Position numbers and translations under genes: made by a program. From Ilyomonas sp963790435 (lineage in GTDB: Bacteria; Bacteroidota; Bacteroidia; Chitinophagales; Chitinophagaceae): 64,000 nt of DNA. How positions within the stretch are numbered: the first letter of the stretch is position 1; each line of letters opens with the position of its first letter. Below the pieces are notes generated by a model that saw only the letters and a list, made by a program, of their open reading frames with translations, was not told where the DNA came from and ran no database searches. Positions 7,566 through 15,879 of this stretch are shown here, piece by piece. Location of the stretch: assembly GCA_963790435.1 (NCBI GenBank), contig CAWBOI010000001.1:186001-250000 (forward strand), written 5' to 3'.

Positions 7566-8807
7566 TTAATTTAATCCATTTGCCCTGTTCATGGTTTCCG
7601 TTTCAGGAGAGGAAGTAGTAAGTGGCTGCAAAGCCAGAGGTAATGTGAACCAAAAGCAGGAGCCTTTGTTTTCTTCACTTTCAACACCCATTACACCACC
7701 ATGTTGTTTTATAATTTCCGATGAAATATATAAGCCAAGCCCCAACCCTGAAAAGGTTTGATCTTCTTTAACCCGAAAAAATCGCTCAAAAACAAAAGGC
7801 AGTTTTTCGGCTGGTATGCCGATACCAAAATCGGTAACAGATACTTTTATAATGTCGTTTTGTTTTGCACATTTTATAATAACCTTATCTGCATCAGGAG
7901 AATATTTCACTGCATTCGATAATAAGTTTACAAACACTTGCTCCAACCGGTTTTTATCACCTTCAATCCAACATTCTTCATCAGTTTCAATTACTATTCG
8001 ATGAGAGTCAGCATGAAAGTTCGAACCTTCAACCCATTCATGCAATGCCGTTGAAACAGCAAACAGGTTTTTATCTATCTGCAACTTGCCGGCTTGTATT
8101 TTGGTCATATCAAGCAGGTCTTCTATCAGCGAGGTAAGTCTGTTGATTTGCTTGTTGGCTTTGCCAGCTAACGTAAATATGGAAAGATTGCTCTTGTTAT
8201 TTTCAAGTACAGTTTCCAGCATTTGCACGGTTATTTTTATGCTTGTTAGTGGTGTTTTTAATTCGTGGCTGGCGATGTTTAAAAATTCATCTTTCTGGCG
8301 CATCAGCATTTCGGCTTTTTTGTTTGATTCCGATAAGCGTTCGTTCAGCAACAGCAATTCTTCATTCTTTTTCTCAAGGTCTTCTGTTCGCTGCGCAATG
8401 ATGGCTTCCAACTGTGCGGGCGACTTAAACTTTAATGCCACCGGAATCACTTTAAACAAACCAAATACAGCGGTCCACGAAACAATTGCTGTAATCAAAA
8501 GAACAATTGCCGAAAAGCGATACGCAGGGTACCAGAACATCGTAGCATCGGCAAAGTGAGTGATGCCGCAAGAGAAAATAAAAAGAATGAAAAGCCAGAA
8601 AATACCGTCGAAAGGAAGAATGTCTTTTCGCTTTCTAATGAAGCGAAACAAAATAAAAGGGATGGCAAAATAAGCAGCACCAATTAAAAGACTTGAGATG
8701 ATGTATGTCCAGCCCAATTGCGGCGTCCATCTACCGCAAACCCATCTTGCTACCCATCCCTGTGTATCGAAAAGATGGCTGAAAAATTCAAAAATATCTT
8801 TTATCAA
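7566..8807 (-). CDS. Sensor histidine kinase with ethylene-receptor-like membrane domain
   Basis: The 413-residue protein has three N-terminal membrane helices (about 33-120), a coiled coil (about 130-170), a HisKA domain with H181 in SHELKTPL, and an HATPase with NLLSNAVKYSP, DFGIGIP and GLGLGLYIS. It has no receiver domain. The membrane part resembles the plant ETR1 ethylene-binding domain: AYFAIPFIL matches AYFSIPLEL, and CGITH (C80, H84) matches the copper-binding CGATH. The residue matching ETR1 Asp25 is Ser39 here, so ethylene binding cannot be assumed. No response regulator is adjacent, so the output is unknown. Such domains occur in several bacterial kinases, often with unknown ligand. 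Confidence 0.85.
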   Translation of the reverse strand: MIKDIFEFFSHLFDTQGWVARWVCGRWTPQLGWTYIISSLLIGAAYFAIPFILFRFIRKRKDILPFDGIFWLFILFIFSCGITHFADATMFWYPAYRFSAIVLLITAIVSWTAVFGLFKVIPVALKFKSPAQLEAIIAQRTEDLEKKNEELLLLNERLSESNKKAEMLMRQKDEFLNIASHELKTPLTSIKITVQMLETVLENNKSNLSIFTLAGKANKQINRLTSLIEDLLDMTKIQAGKLQIDKNLFAVSTALHEWVEGSNFHADSHRIVIETDEECWIEGDKNRLEQVFVNLLSNAVKYSPDADKVIIKCAKQNDIIKVSVTDFGIGIPAEKLPFVFERFFRVKEDQTFSGLGLGLYISSEIIKQHGGVMGVESEENKGSCFWFTLPLALQPLTTSSPETETMNRANGLN

Positions 8808-8991
8808 AACGAAAGTTTTAATTGCGTAAACAAATAGGTTTGCTTTTTCTTTGTAAATGGTGCAAAATAAGTTACAACCTCACAAGCTGTATTCAATGAG
8901 TTAACTAACCAGTGAAATTTAAGTTCAATTTAATTTAGCTATTTCAGTAGTGTATATGAGATTGCAAACTGCCATCCGCAACTATGGCTGC

Positions 8992-10647
8992 TTAATTCAG
9001 CACCATTTCTCTTGCATTCTCTAAAGCAGCAGCAGTGGGCTTTTCACCGCTTAGCATTTGTGCAATATTGGTAATTCTTTCTTCCTGAGAAAGCAGTCGG
9101 ATATTGGTTTTAATTGTATTGTTTTTGATTTGTTTATACACAAAAAAGTGAGCGTCGGCTCTGCCTGCAATCTGCGGTTGATGCGTAATGGCAATCACTT
9201 GTCGCTGCCCCGCAAGGCTTTTCATAATTATGCCAACCTGCTTGGCTGCTTCGCCTGAAATGCCGGTATCTATTTCATCAAAAATCATAGTGGGCAAATC
9301 AATGCTTTGCGCTACCAACGATTTAATGCAAAGCATCAAACGACTCAATTCGCCGCCACTTGCTACTTTCCGCAGGGGCTCAAACCGGTTGCTGTTGTTG
9401 GCATCAAACAAAAATTCAATGTTGTTATTGCCATAAATGTGCAATGGCGTTTCGGTGATTTGCACTTTCAATCGTGCGTTCGGCATACCCACTTGCGTAA
9501 GCAAACGGGTAACTTCTTTCGATAAGGGTTCGGTTTGTTTTTGCCGCTTTTCCGATAAGCCTTTTGCACCCTGCATAGCTTTTGTAAACAAGGCGCTTAC
9601 TTGTTTTTCTTTTGCAGCAATGGTTTCATCTATGTTTAAAACGGCTTGTAATTTTTGTTCGAGTTCGCTTTGCAATTGCAACAGTTCTGCTGTAACAGAT
9701 AAGCCATGTTTCTTTAATAGCTTATAACCCAAAGCGGCTCGTTCATTGATCCAGTCAATGCGCTTGGCATCAAAGTGTACAGCATCGTTAATGCTTTCTA
9801 CTTCATCGGCAATGTCCCCCAATTCAATTTGTGCGCTTTGCAAACGTTGAATGAGAGAAGGCAATTGTGCATGAAACGATTGATAATGTTGCAATGAGTT
9901 AGCCAATTGTTTTATCGTTGCAACAACAGGTTCTTCACCTTCGCGAAGCGTGTAATAAGTTTTGGAAAGCGATGTTTTGATTTCTTCTGCATTGCTCAAC
10001 AGTTGCAATTCGGCATCCAACTCTTCCAATTCGTTCTCCTTGAAAGAGGCATCATCCAATTCTTTGAACAAAAAATTATTAAAATCAAATTCCTTAGTAA
10101 ACGAAGCTTTTTGCTGCAGCAATTCTTCCAATTGACGCTGCCCTTTTTGCCATTCGCGAAATACATTTTGATACAAAACCAAAGCTTCTTCATTCTTCGC
10201 CAAAGCATCTATCACTTCGCGTTGAAAATCGGAATCGCCCAGTTCCAAAGTATCAAACTGGCGATGCAAATCAACTAGCAAGGAAGCCAGTTCTTTCAAC
10301 TGAAAAAGCGTAGCAGGTGTATCGTTTATAAATCCTCTCGATTTGCCGCTGGGCAATATTTCCCGCCGTATCACCAACTCACCTTCATTCTCTAATTCGT
10401 GTGTTTGTAAAAAAGCTTTTACCTCTTGCTTATTGTCTATTGCAAACGTTCCTTCAACAAAGCATTTTTTATCGGTAAACATTAAAGCTGCGGTATCGGC
10501 TCGCTCGCCAAGAATCAAACTTAGCGCACCCATTAAAATACTTTTGCCCGCGCCGGTTTCACCGGTGATAATATTAAGATTGTGCGAGAAATTGATTTCA
10601 ATTTCGTCAATGATGGCATAGTTCTGAATGTGTAAGCGTTGCAGCAT
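8992..10647 (-). CDS. recN: DNA repair protein RecN
   Basis: RecN is an SMC-like ATPase acting early in double-strand break repair. The 551-residue product starts MLQRLHIQNYAIIDEIEINF and has Walker A in GETGAGKSILMGAL, a central coiled coil (about 150-360), the ABC signature SGGELSRLML and Walker B MIFDEIDTGISG, followed by ITHQPQIA. Length and motif order are normal. It stands alone, with a 184-base gap to the histidine kinase and a divergent carboxylase gene upstream. A copy of the repeated word (9534-9544) is read as QKQ. Confidence 0.95.
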   Translation of the reverse strand: MLQRLHIQNYAIIDEIEINFSHNLNIITGETGAGKSILMGALSLILGERADTAALMFTDKKCFVEGTFAIDNKQEVKAFLQTHELENEGELVIRREILPSGKSRGFINDTPATLFQLKELASLLVDLHRQFDTLELGDSDFQREVIDALAKNEEALVLYQNVFREWQKGQRQLEELLQQKASFTKEFDFNNFLFKELDDASFKENELEELDAELQLLSNAEEIKTSLSKTYYTLREGEEPVVATIKQLANSLQHYQSFHAQLPSLIQRLQSAQIELGDIADEVESINDAVHFDAKRIDWINERAALGYKLLKKHGLSVTAELLQLQSELEQKLQAVLNIDETIAAKEKQVSALFTKAMQGAKGLSEKRQKQTEPLSKEVTRLLTQVGMPNARLKVQITETPLHIYGNNNIEFLFDANNSNRFEPLRKVASGGELSRLMLCIKSLVAQSIDLPTMIFDEIDTGISGEAAKQVGIIMKSLAGQRQVIAITHQPQIAGRADAHFFVYKQIKNNTIKTNIRLLSQEERITNIAQMLSGEKPTAAALENAREMVLN

Positions 10648-10778
10648 AATTGAACCCGCAAATTACTTCAAAACAGAAAAAAGAAAGAAAGAAGAATTTG
10701 GATTAACAGGAATTTTGAAAGGATGAAACTATAATATTTTTTAGAAATGATTGTTAGAAAAAGCATCATTTATAAACC

Positions 10779-10809
10779 TTGCATCTTGATTCTTGTTCCT
10801 TGAATCTTC
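10779..10809. repeat. Degenerate GAATCTTGCATCTTG-type repeat
   Basis: The stretch is composed of CTTGCATCTTGATTCTTG and CCTTGAATCTTC units. The same vocabulary appears inside valS (38891-38919), where it is translated. Here it lies just upstream of the carboxylase promoter. Confidence 0.5.
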
Positions 10810-10816
10810 TACCTCT

Positions 10817-10824
10817 TATCTTTG
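10817..10824 (+). promoter_or_regulatory. Candidate -7 box of the carboxylase gene
   Basis: TATCTTTG matches TAnnTTTG, 20 bases before the ATG at 10845. A TTG at 10793-10795 lies 21 bases upstream and could be the -33 element. Confidence 0.45.
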
Positions 10825-10844
10825 CCAAACTAACAATTGTAAGC

Positions 10845-12473
10845 ATGAATGATACAGCCGAAAAAAGTTCCGTTTGGATGAAAGAATGGGTGGAAGAAAC
10901 CAATGGAAAGAAAGAAAAAATAAAGCTTGGCGGGGGACAAAAATCAATAGATAAACAACACGAAAGGGCCAAACTCACAGCCCGTGAGCGCATTCATTAT
11001 TTATGCGATAAAAACAAACCTTTCATTGAAATCGGAACGTTTGCCGGTTATGAAATGTATGAAGAATATGGCGGCTGTCCGGCTGGTGGAACAGTTGCAG
11101 GAATTGGCTATGTAAGCGGTAGGCAATGCGTGGTGGTTGCTAACGATCAAACAGTAAAAGCAGGCGCGTGGTTTCCTATTACCGCGAAAAAAAATTTGCG
11201 GATGCAGGAGATTGCCATCGAAAACAATTTGCCCGTTATTTACCTGGTTGACAGCGCGGGTGTGTTTCTGCCGATGCAGGATGAAATTTTTCCTGACAAA
11301 GAACATTTTGGCAGAATGTTTCGCAACAATGCAAAGATGAGCGCGATGGGCATTACGCAAATTGCAGCTGTTATGGGCGCTTGCGTTGCGGGTGGTGCGT
11401 ACCTGCCCATTATGAGCGATGAAACCCTGATGGTAGAAGGCAACGGAAGCATTTTTTTAGCAGGTCCATACTTGGTAAAAGCCGCGATAGGAGAGAATGT
11501 GGATGCAGAAACGCTCGGTGGTGCTGCAACGCACAACAGCATTAGCGGCATTGCAGATTATAAGTTTGAAACCGAAGAAGAATGTTTGGATTATATTAAA
11601 AAATTGATGAGTAAAATTGGTGCGCAACCAACGGCTGGTTTTAACCGAATAGAAGCCGTTGCACCATCGAGAAATGACGAAGCGATTTATGAAATTCTTC
11701 AACCTAACAATGCAAAGCCGTACAATGTTGTTGATGTAATGCAATGTATTGTTGATGCCGATAGCTTTGATGAATTCAAAGAAGAGTACGGTAAAACCAT
11801 CGTTTGTGGTTATGCACGAATAGATGGTTGGGCGGTGGGCATTGTTGCCAATCAACGCCTCGTTGTAAAAAGCGGCAAAGGCGAAATGCAATTGGGCGGC
11901 GTGATTTACAATGACAGTGCCGACAAAGCCGCGCGTTTTATTATGAATTGCAATCAAAAGAAAATTCCCCTGGTGTTTTTGCAGGATGTTACCGGCTTTA
12001 TGGTAGGCAGTCGCAGCGAGCACAGCGGCATCATAAAAGATGGCGCGAAACTCGTGAATGCGGTGGCTAATTCGGTAGTTCCAAAAATTACGATCATCAC
12101 TGGAAATTCTTATGGTGCGGGCAACTATGCGATGTGCGGAAAAGCGTATGACCCGCGTTTTATTTTTGCCTGGCCTTCGGCAAAAATTGCAGTAATGGGT
12201 GGCGACCAGGCAGCGAAAACTTTGCTGCAAATTCAGGTAGCATCCATGAAAGCAAAAGGCAAAGAAGTGAGCGCAGAAGAAGAACAAACTTTATTGAACG
12301 AAATCAAAAACCGCTACGATAAACAAACCACGCCTTACTATGCGGCAGCCCGTTTGTGGGTGGATGAAATTATTGATCCTGCACAAACACGTATGCTGAT
12401 TTCAGAAGGCATTGCTGCGGCGAATCACAATCCAAAAATAGACGATTTTAAAATGGGCGTTTTTCAGGTGTAA
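10845..12473 (+). CDS. Acyl-CoA carboxylase carboxyltransferase (beta) subunit, methylcrotonyl-CoA carboxylase-like
   Basis: The 542-residue protein belongs to the carboxyltransferase family that moves CO2 from carboxybiotin to an acyl-CoA. VDSAGVFLPMQDEIFPD, HFGRMFRNNAKMSAMGI, MGACVAGGAYLPIMSDE and GPYLVKAAIGE closely follow the methylcrotonyl-CoA carboxylase beta pattern, pointing to leucine breakdown, although propionyl- or geranyl-CoA relatives are not excluded. C-terminal motifs (FLQDVTGFMVG, GNSYGAGNYAMCG) are intact. The start at 10845 (MNDTAEKSSVWMKEW) follows a good -7 box; the longer frame from 10779 reads through the repeat. No biotin carboxylase subunit is in the window, so its partner is encoded elsewhere. 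Confidence 0.9.
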   Translation: MNDTAEKSSVWMKEWVEETNGKKEKIKLGGGQKSIDKQHERAKLTARERIHYLCDKNKPFIEIGTFAGYEMYEEYGGCPAGGTVAGIGYVSGRQCVVVANDQTVKAGAWFPITAKKNLRMQEIAIENNLPVIYLVDSAGVFLPMQDEIFPDKEHFGRMFRNNAKMSAMGITQIAAVMGACVAGGAYLPIMSDETLMVEGNGSIFLAGPYLVKAAIGENVDAETLGGAATHNSISGIADYKFETEEECLDYIKKLMSKIGAQPTAGFNRIEAVAPSRNDEAIYEILQPNNAKPYNVVDVMQCIVDADSFDEFKEEYGKTIVCGYARIDGWAVGIVANQRLVVKSGKGEMQLGGVIYNDSADKAARFIMNCNQKKIPLVFLQDVTGFMVGSRSEHSGIIKDGAKLVNAVANSVVPKITIITGNSYGAGNYAMCGKAYDPRFIFAWPSAKIAVMGGDQAAKTLLQIQVASMKAKGKEVSAEEEQTLLNEIKNRYDKQTTPYYAAARLWVDEIIDPAQTRMLISEGIAAANHNPKIDDFKMGVFQV

Positions 12474-12516
12474 CAATTTAAGGAAAAGCAGATCTTAATT
12501 TCTTTTCAAAACATTT

Positions 12517-12978
12517 ATGTATTCCAAGCAAGAAGCTTCGCAATTGAAACAAGAGTTTTGGACGGCTTTTGGAAAATACATGTCGCCGGTACTGTCTGCC
12601 GAAGGCGAAAGGCTCAACTGGTTGAATTATAAAACCGGCGAAAAGAACATTTATTTTAGAATGAATGCTGATAACAAGGAAGCATACATCAGCATTGAAT
12701 TAACACATAAAGATGCAGATGTTCAAGCTTTATATTTTGAGCAATTCCAAACGTTGAAAGCCTTATTACATGAAGCTTTGCAGGAAAATTGGACATGGAA
12801 ACTTTATACAAAAGATGAACCGGGTAAAACGATTAGTTGCATTTATACCGAAATAGAAAATATAAGCATTTTTAAAAGAGAAGACTGGCCGCAACTCATT
12901 TCATTTTTTAAGCCGCGCATAATTGCATTGGACCTTTTTTGGAGTACCGCGAAATACAGCTTTGAAGCCATGCGATAA
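12517..12978 (+). CDS. DUF4268-type protein
   Basis: This 153-residue soluble protein resembles DUF4268 proteins common in Bacteroidota: it opens with a helix SKQEASQLKQEFWTAFGKYM, has LNWLNYKTGEKNIYFRM in the middle and ends with a W-P-x-L-I-x-F-F-x-P-R segment. The family's role is unknown; some members resemble nuclease-fold domains, but no catalytic motif is evident here. It follows the carboxylase by 43 bases on the same strand and may be cotranscribed. It is convergent with the next gene, 13 bases away. Confidence 0.75.
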   Translation: MYSKQEASQLKQEFWTAFGKYMSPVLSAEGERLNWLNYKTGEKNIYFRMNADNKEAYISIELTHKDADVQALYFEQFQTLKALLHEALQENWTWKLYTKDEPGKTISCIYTEIENISIFKREDWPQLISFFKPRIIALDLFWSTAKYSFEAMR

Positions 12979-12991
12979 AATTATTCTACAC

Positions 12992-13306
12992 CTATTTTGC
13001 CTTTCTCAAATTGTACGCATCTTTCAATGCAGATTGCACCAAACTCTTTGTTGCTTTCGGCAGATAAATAGTGGTCGCGCCCTTTTCGCCCCATTTGTTC
13101 GGCACCGGATAAATGACTTCGCTTTTTGGCGGGCAATAAATGAATTGTAATTCGGGCGAAAACATCAGGTTCAATGTCTTGTCATCAAAAGAAAGCGTAG
13201 CAAAAATTTTTTTCTTTACCGTAAAAGCAATGCGATTGAAGTGCGGTTTTTCATCCGTTGCTTCTAAAGCCAATGCCATTTCTCTTGCCTGTTCGGGTGT
13301 TATCAT
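12992..13306 (-). CDS. MmcQ/YjbR-family protein
   Basis: This small 104-residue protein has the YjbR-like fold signature: an N-terminal helix (ITPEQAREMALALEATDEKPHF), then KKKIFATLSFDDKTLNLMFSPE and a central strand with VYPVPNKWGEKGATTIYLP, where the W-G-x-x-G-A-T-T segment is typical. MmcQ/YjbR proteins are predicted to bind DNA, without a defined role. The gene lies 12 bases downstream of the Lrp-type regulator on the same strand, so the two are probably cotranscribed. Confidence 0.8.
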   Translation of the reverse strand: MITPEQAREMALALEATDEKPHFNRIAFTVKKKIFATLSFDDKTLNLMFSPELQFIYCPPKSEVIYPVPNKWGEKGATTIYLPKATKSLVQSALKDAYNLRKAK

Positions 13307-13318
13307 TTCGTTTTGATT

Positions 13319-13825
13319 TTACTCATAAACCAACTGATGCGTTTGCTTAATAATGCCCATAACAAATGTGCTCTGCACATGACCAATGTTTTCGGCTGCG
13401 CTCAATTTGTTCACATGGAAGTTGTAATACGCATTCATGTCTTCACACATCACTTTTAGCATAAAATCAAACTCGCCTGAAATGCTGTAACACTCCACCA
13501 CTTCAGTCAATTCATTAATGATTTTGATAAATTTTGTTCCCGCATTTTTGCTGTGTTCTTTCAACGATACATAACAAATTACCATCAGGCTTTTGTTCAC
13601 TTTCACGTGATCAACCAGCGTTGCATATTGCTTGATTACGCCTGCGGCTTCCATCTTTTTAATCCGTTCATAAACCGGCGTAGTGCTTAAGTTTGTTTTT
13701 GCCGCAATTTCTTTTACCGTCATTCTTGCATTTTGCTGAAGCCAGTGAAGGATAGCAAAATCTTTTTTATCGAGTGAGATTTTCTCAGCAGATGTTTCTT
13801 CTTTTTGGGCAATTGATTTCATCAA
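13319..13825 (-). CDS. Lrp/AsnC-family transcriptional regulator
   Basis: The 168-residue protein has an AsnC-type helix-turn-helix (LDKKDFAILHWLQQNARMTV then KEIAAKTNLSTTPVYERIKKMEAAGVIKQ in the following residues) and a C-terminal ligand-sensing domain (SLMVICYVSLK, SGEFDFMLKVMCEDM). Lrp/AsnC proteins sense amino acids or related metabolites. It is divergent from ahcY, with only 108 bases between starts, so it probably acts on its own and the ahcY promoter; the gap is very AT-rich and contains an AAGAA/TTCTT dyad at about 13857-13875. A methionine-cycle ligand is plausible but not shown. Confidence 0.9.
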   Translation of the reverse strand: MMKSIAQKEETSAEKISLDKKDFAILHWLQQNARMTVKEIAAKTNLSTTPVYERIKKMEAAGVIKQYATLVDHVKVNKSLMVICYVSLKEHSKNAGTKFIKIINELTEVVECYSISGEFDFMLKVMCEDMNAYYNFHVNKLSAAENIGHVQSTFVMGIIKQTHQLVYE

Positions 13826-13911
13826 AAAGCATCATTTTATTCTTTTATAAAGGTAAAAGAAGATATTTATTCTTAATTTTATTTTAATAACATCAACTTA
13901 TTCTACTTTAA

Positions 13912-13919
13912 TAATTTTG
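13912..13919 (+). promoter_or_regulatory. Candidate -7 box of ahcY
   Basis: TAATTTTG matches TAnnTTTG and ends 14 bases before the ahcY ATG at 13934. The GTG at 13919 sits inside it and is therefore an unlikely start. Confidence 0.45.
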
Positions 13920-13933
13920 TGCAAAACAAAAAG

Positions 13934-15259
13934 ATGTCAACACTTACAAAGTCAATTGATTTGAATCTGCCTTACAAGGTGAAAGATATTTCACTGGCAG
14001 AATGGGGCAGAAAAGAAATTCGCCTTGCTGAAGCTGAAATGCCCGGTTTGATGGCAATCCGTAAAGAATATGGTGCATCACAACCATTAAAAGGTGCCCG
14101 CATTGCAGGTTGCCTGCACATGACCATTCAAACCGCCGTTTTAATTGAAACACTGGTTGCTTTGGGCGCGGAAGTAAGATGGAGTTCGTGCAATATATTT
14201 TCCACGCAAGACCACGCAGCAGCTGCTATCGCAGCAGCAGGTATTGGTGTGTTTGCCTGGAAAGGTCAAACGCAGGAAGAAGCCGATTGGTGCATTGAAC
14301 AAACTCTATTTTTTGGCAACACCGATACACCACTGAACATGATTTTGGACGACGGCGGTGATTTAACCAACATGGTGTTGGATAAATACACTGAACTCGC
14401 GCATCATGTAAAAGGCATTTCGGAAGAAACCACTACCGGTGTGCATCGCTTGTACGAAAGAGTTGCCAAAGGTACGTTGCCAATGCCGGCTATCAACGTG
14501 AACGATTCGGTTACGAAAAGCAAATTCGATAACAAATATGGTTGCAAAGAAAGTTTGGTGGATTCTATTCGCCGCGCAACTGATATTATGCTTGCCGGTA
14601 AAGTTGCCGTGGTTGGCGGTTATGGCGATGTGGGTAAAGGTTCTGCCGCTTCGTTGCATGGTGCAGGTTGCCGCGTTATCGTTACCGAAATTGATCCTAT
14701 CTGTGCATTGCAGGCCGCTATGGATGGTTATGAAGTAAAGAAAATGATTGATGCTGTAAAAGAAGCTGATATTATTGTTACAGCAAGTGGTTGCCGAGAC
14801 TTGATTACGGAAAAACATTTCCGCAGCATGAAAGACAAAGCCATTGTTTGTAATATTGGTCATTTTGATATTGAAATTGATATGGCATGGCTGAACGAAA
14901 ATTACGGCAATACCAAAGATACCATCAAGCCGCAGGTTGATTTGTACAACATTGATGGCAAGGAAGTAATTGTATTGGCCGAAGGCCGTTTGGTGAACTT
15001 AGGTTGTGCAACAGGTCATCCTTCTTTTGTGATGAGTAACTCGTTCAGTAACCAGGTGCTGGCACAAATTGAGTTGTGGACAAACAGTGATGCTTACGAA
15101 AACAAAGTATATGTATTGCCAAAGCATTTGGATGAAAAAGTAGCTCGTTTGCACCTCGCAAAAATTGGTGTTGAGTTGGATGAACTGACTGATGTGCAGG
15201 CCGGTTATTTGGGTATTTCAAAAGAAGGTCCATTTAAGTCTGATTTGTATCGTTATTAA
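13934..15259 (+). CDS. ahcY: Adenosylhomocysteinase (SAH hydrolase)
   Basis: The enzyme hydrolyses S-adenosylhomocysteine to adenosine and homocysteine, removing the product inhibitor of methyltransferases. The 441-residue product has GCLHMTIQTAVLIETL and EVRWSSCNIFSTQDHAAAAI near the N-terminus, the NAD-binding GGYGDVGKGSA near 230, CNIGHFDIEID and the terminal SDLYRY, whose lysine-tyrosine tail completes the neighbouring NAD site. I start at the ATG 13934 (MSTLTKSIDLNLPYKV) after a -7 box. A strong palindromic terminator follows the stop. Confidence 0.96.
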   Translation: MSTLTKSIDLNLPYKVKDISLAEWGRKEIRLAEAEMPGLMAIRKEYGASQPLKGARIAGCLHMTIQTAVLIETLVALGAEVRWSSCNIFSTQDHAAAAIAAAGIGVFAWKGQTQEEADWCIEQTLFFGNTDTPLNMILDDGGDLTNMVLDKYTELAHHVKGISEETTTGVHRLYERVAKGTLPMPAINVNDSVTKSKFDNKYGCKESLVDSIRRATDIMLAGKVAVVGGYGDVGKGSAASLHGAGCRVIVTEIDPICALQAAMDGYEVKKMIDAVKEADIIVTASGCRDLITEKHFRSMKDKAIVCNIGHFDIEIDMAWLNENYGNTKDTIKPQVDLYNIDGKEVIVLAEGRLVNLGCATGHPSFVMSNSFSNQVLAQIELWTNSDAYENKVYVLPKHLDEKVARLHLAKIGVELDELTDVQAGYLGISKEGPFKSDLYRY

Positions 15260-15285
15260 TCATTATTAATATTTGTTTCTATTAC

Positions 15286-15315
15286 ATAAAAGCATGGCAA
15301 TTGCCATGCTTTTAT
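15286..15315. terminator. 30-base perfect palindrome, terminator of ahcY
   Basis: Two 15-base arms meeting at AATT form a perfect palindrome (core GCATGGCAATTGCCATGC flanked by AAAA and TTTT). It lies 26 bases after the ahcY stop and can act on both strands, separating ahcY from the toxin-antitoxin pair. Confidence 0.8.
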
Positions 15316-15344
15316 ATTTCATTATTTTTGATGAAAATGATTGT

Positions 15345-15605
15345 ATGGATACATTAATTAGAATGAGAGCCGAAGAAATAAATGAAAGCCTTATTGATTT
15401 TCTTCGCGCCTCATTCAAAGGGAAAAAGATCGCCGTGCATATTTATGAGGAAGAAGAAATTGACGAAACTGAATTCATTTTAAAAGATCCGGTTGCAAGA
15501 AAAGAAATTTTAGAAAGTATTGAAGATGTAAAAAAAGGCATTGGATTAAAGACTTATACGGTTGAAGAATTGAAGCAGGAATTTTTAAACGAACCAAAAC
15601 CGTGA
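15345..15605 (+). CDS. Antitoxin of a YoeB/Txe-type toxin-antitoxin pair
   Basis: The 86-residue acidic protein starts MDTLIRMRAEEINESL at 15345; a longer frame from 15273 runs through the upstream palindrome and is unlikely. The C-terminal half (DPVARKEILESIEDVKKGIG then KTYTVEEL) is the typical toxin-wrapping tail of Bacteroidota antitoxins paired with Txe/YoeB toxins. Its stop overlaps the toxin's GTG start by four bases (GTGA), the usual arrangement for coupled translation. The toxin is broken, so this antitoxin may be a free-standing relic. Confidence 0.75.
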   Translation: MDTLIRMRAEEINESLIDFLRASFKGKKIAVHIYEEEEIDETEFILKDPVARKEILESIEDVKKGIGLKTYTVEELKQEFLNEPKP

Positions 15606-15861
15606 GAGATATTGTACTAACCAAAAAAGCAAGAGAGCACATTCAATACTTCATAAGAACCGACCGGAAATTAGCTCTAAAAATATTTGATTTATAGATG
15701 CTGTTGTCAAAGATGCCTTTTCAGGAATTGGCAAACCAGAAGCATTAAAGAATGAATTAAAAGGATATTGGAGTCGTCGCATCAATGATGAACACCGATT
15801 AGTTTACGAAATAACAAACGATTCTATTATTGTTATTTCGTGTCGTACACATTACCAATAA
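15602..15861 (+). pseudogene. YoeB/Txe-family toxin disrupted by a one-base deletion
   Basis: From GTG at 15602 the frame reads (M)RDIVLTKKAREHIQYFIRT and DRKLALKIFDL, then hits TAG at 15695. Shifting frame by one base after GATTTA continues without a stop to 15861: IDAVVKDAFSGIGKPEALKN, GYWSRRINDEHRLVYEI and ISCRTHYQ. These are the YoeB hallmarks, including the E, R and terminal H-Y of the ribosome-dependent RNase. Inserting one A (TTAATAGAT for TTATAGAT) would restore an 86-residue toxin, so the lesion is a single deletion or a sequencing error. Confidence 0.8.
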
Positions 15862-15879
15862 TCAATTAATTCATAACAC

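Noticed and set aside
10779..10844. Upstream start of the carboxylase gene
   Set aside because: It would translate a degenerate repeat and the promoter box; ATG 10845 fits the family.
11457..12287. 276-residue frame opposite the carboxylase gene
   Set aside because: It is an antisense shadow: rich in His, Phe and Asn, with no family resemblance, and it lies wholly within a conserved gene.
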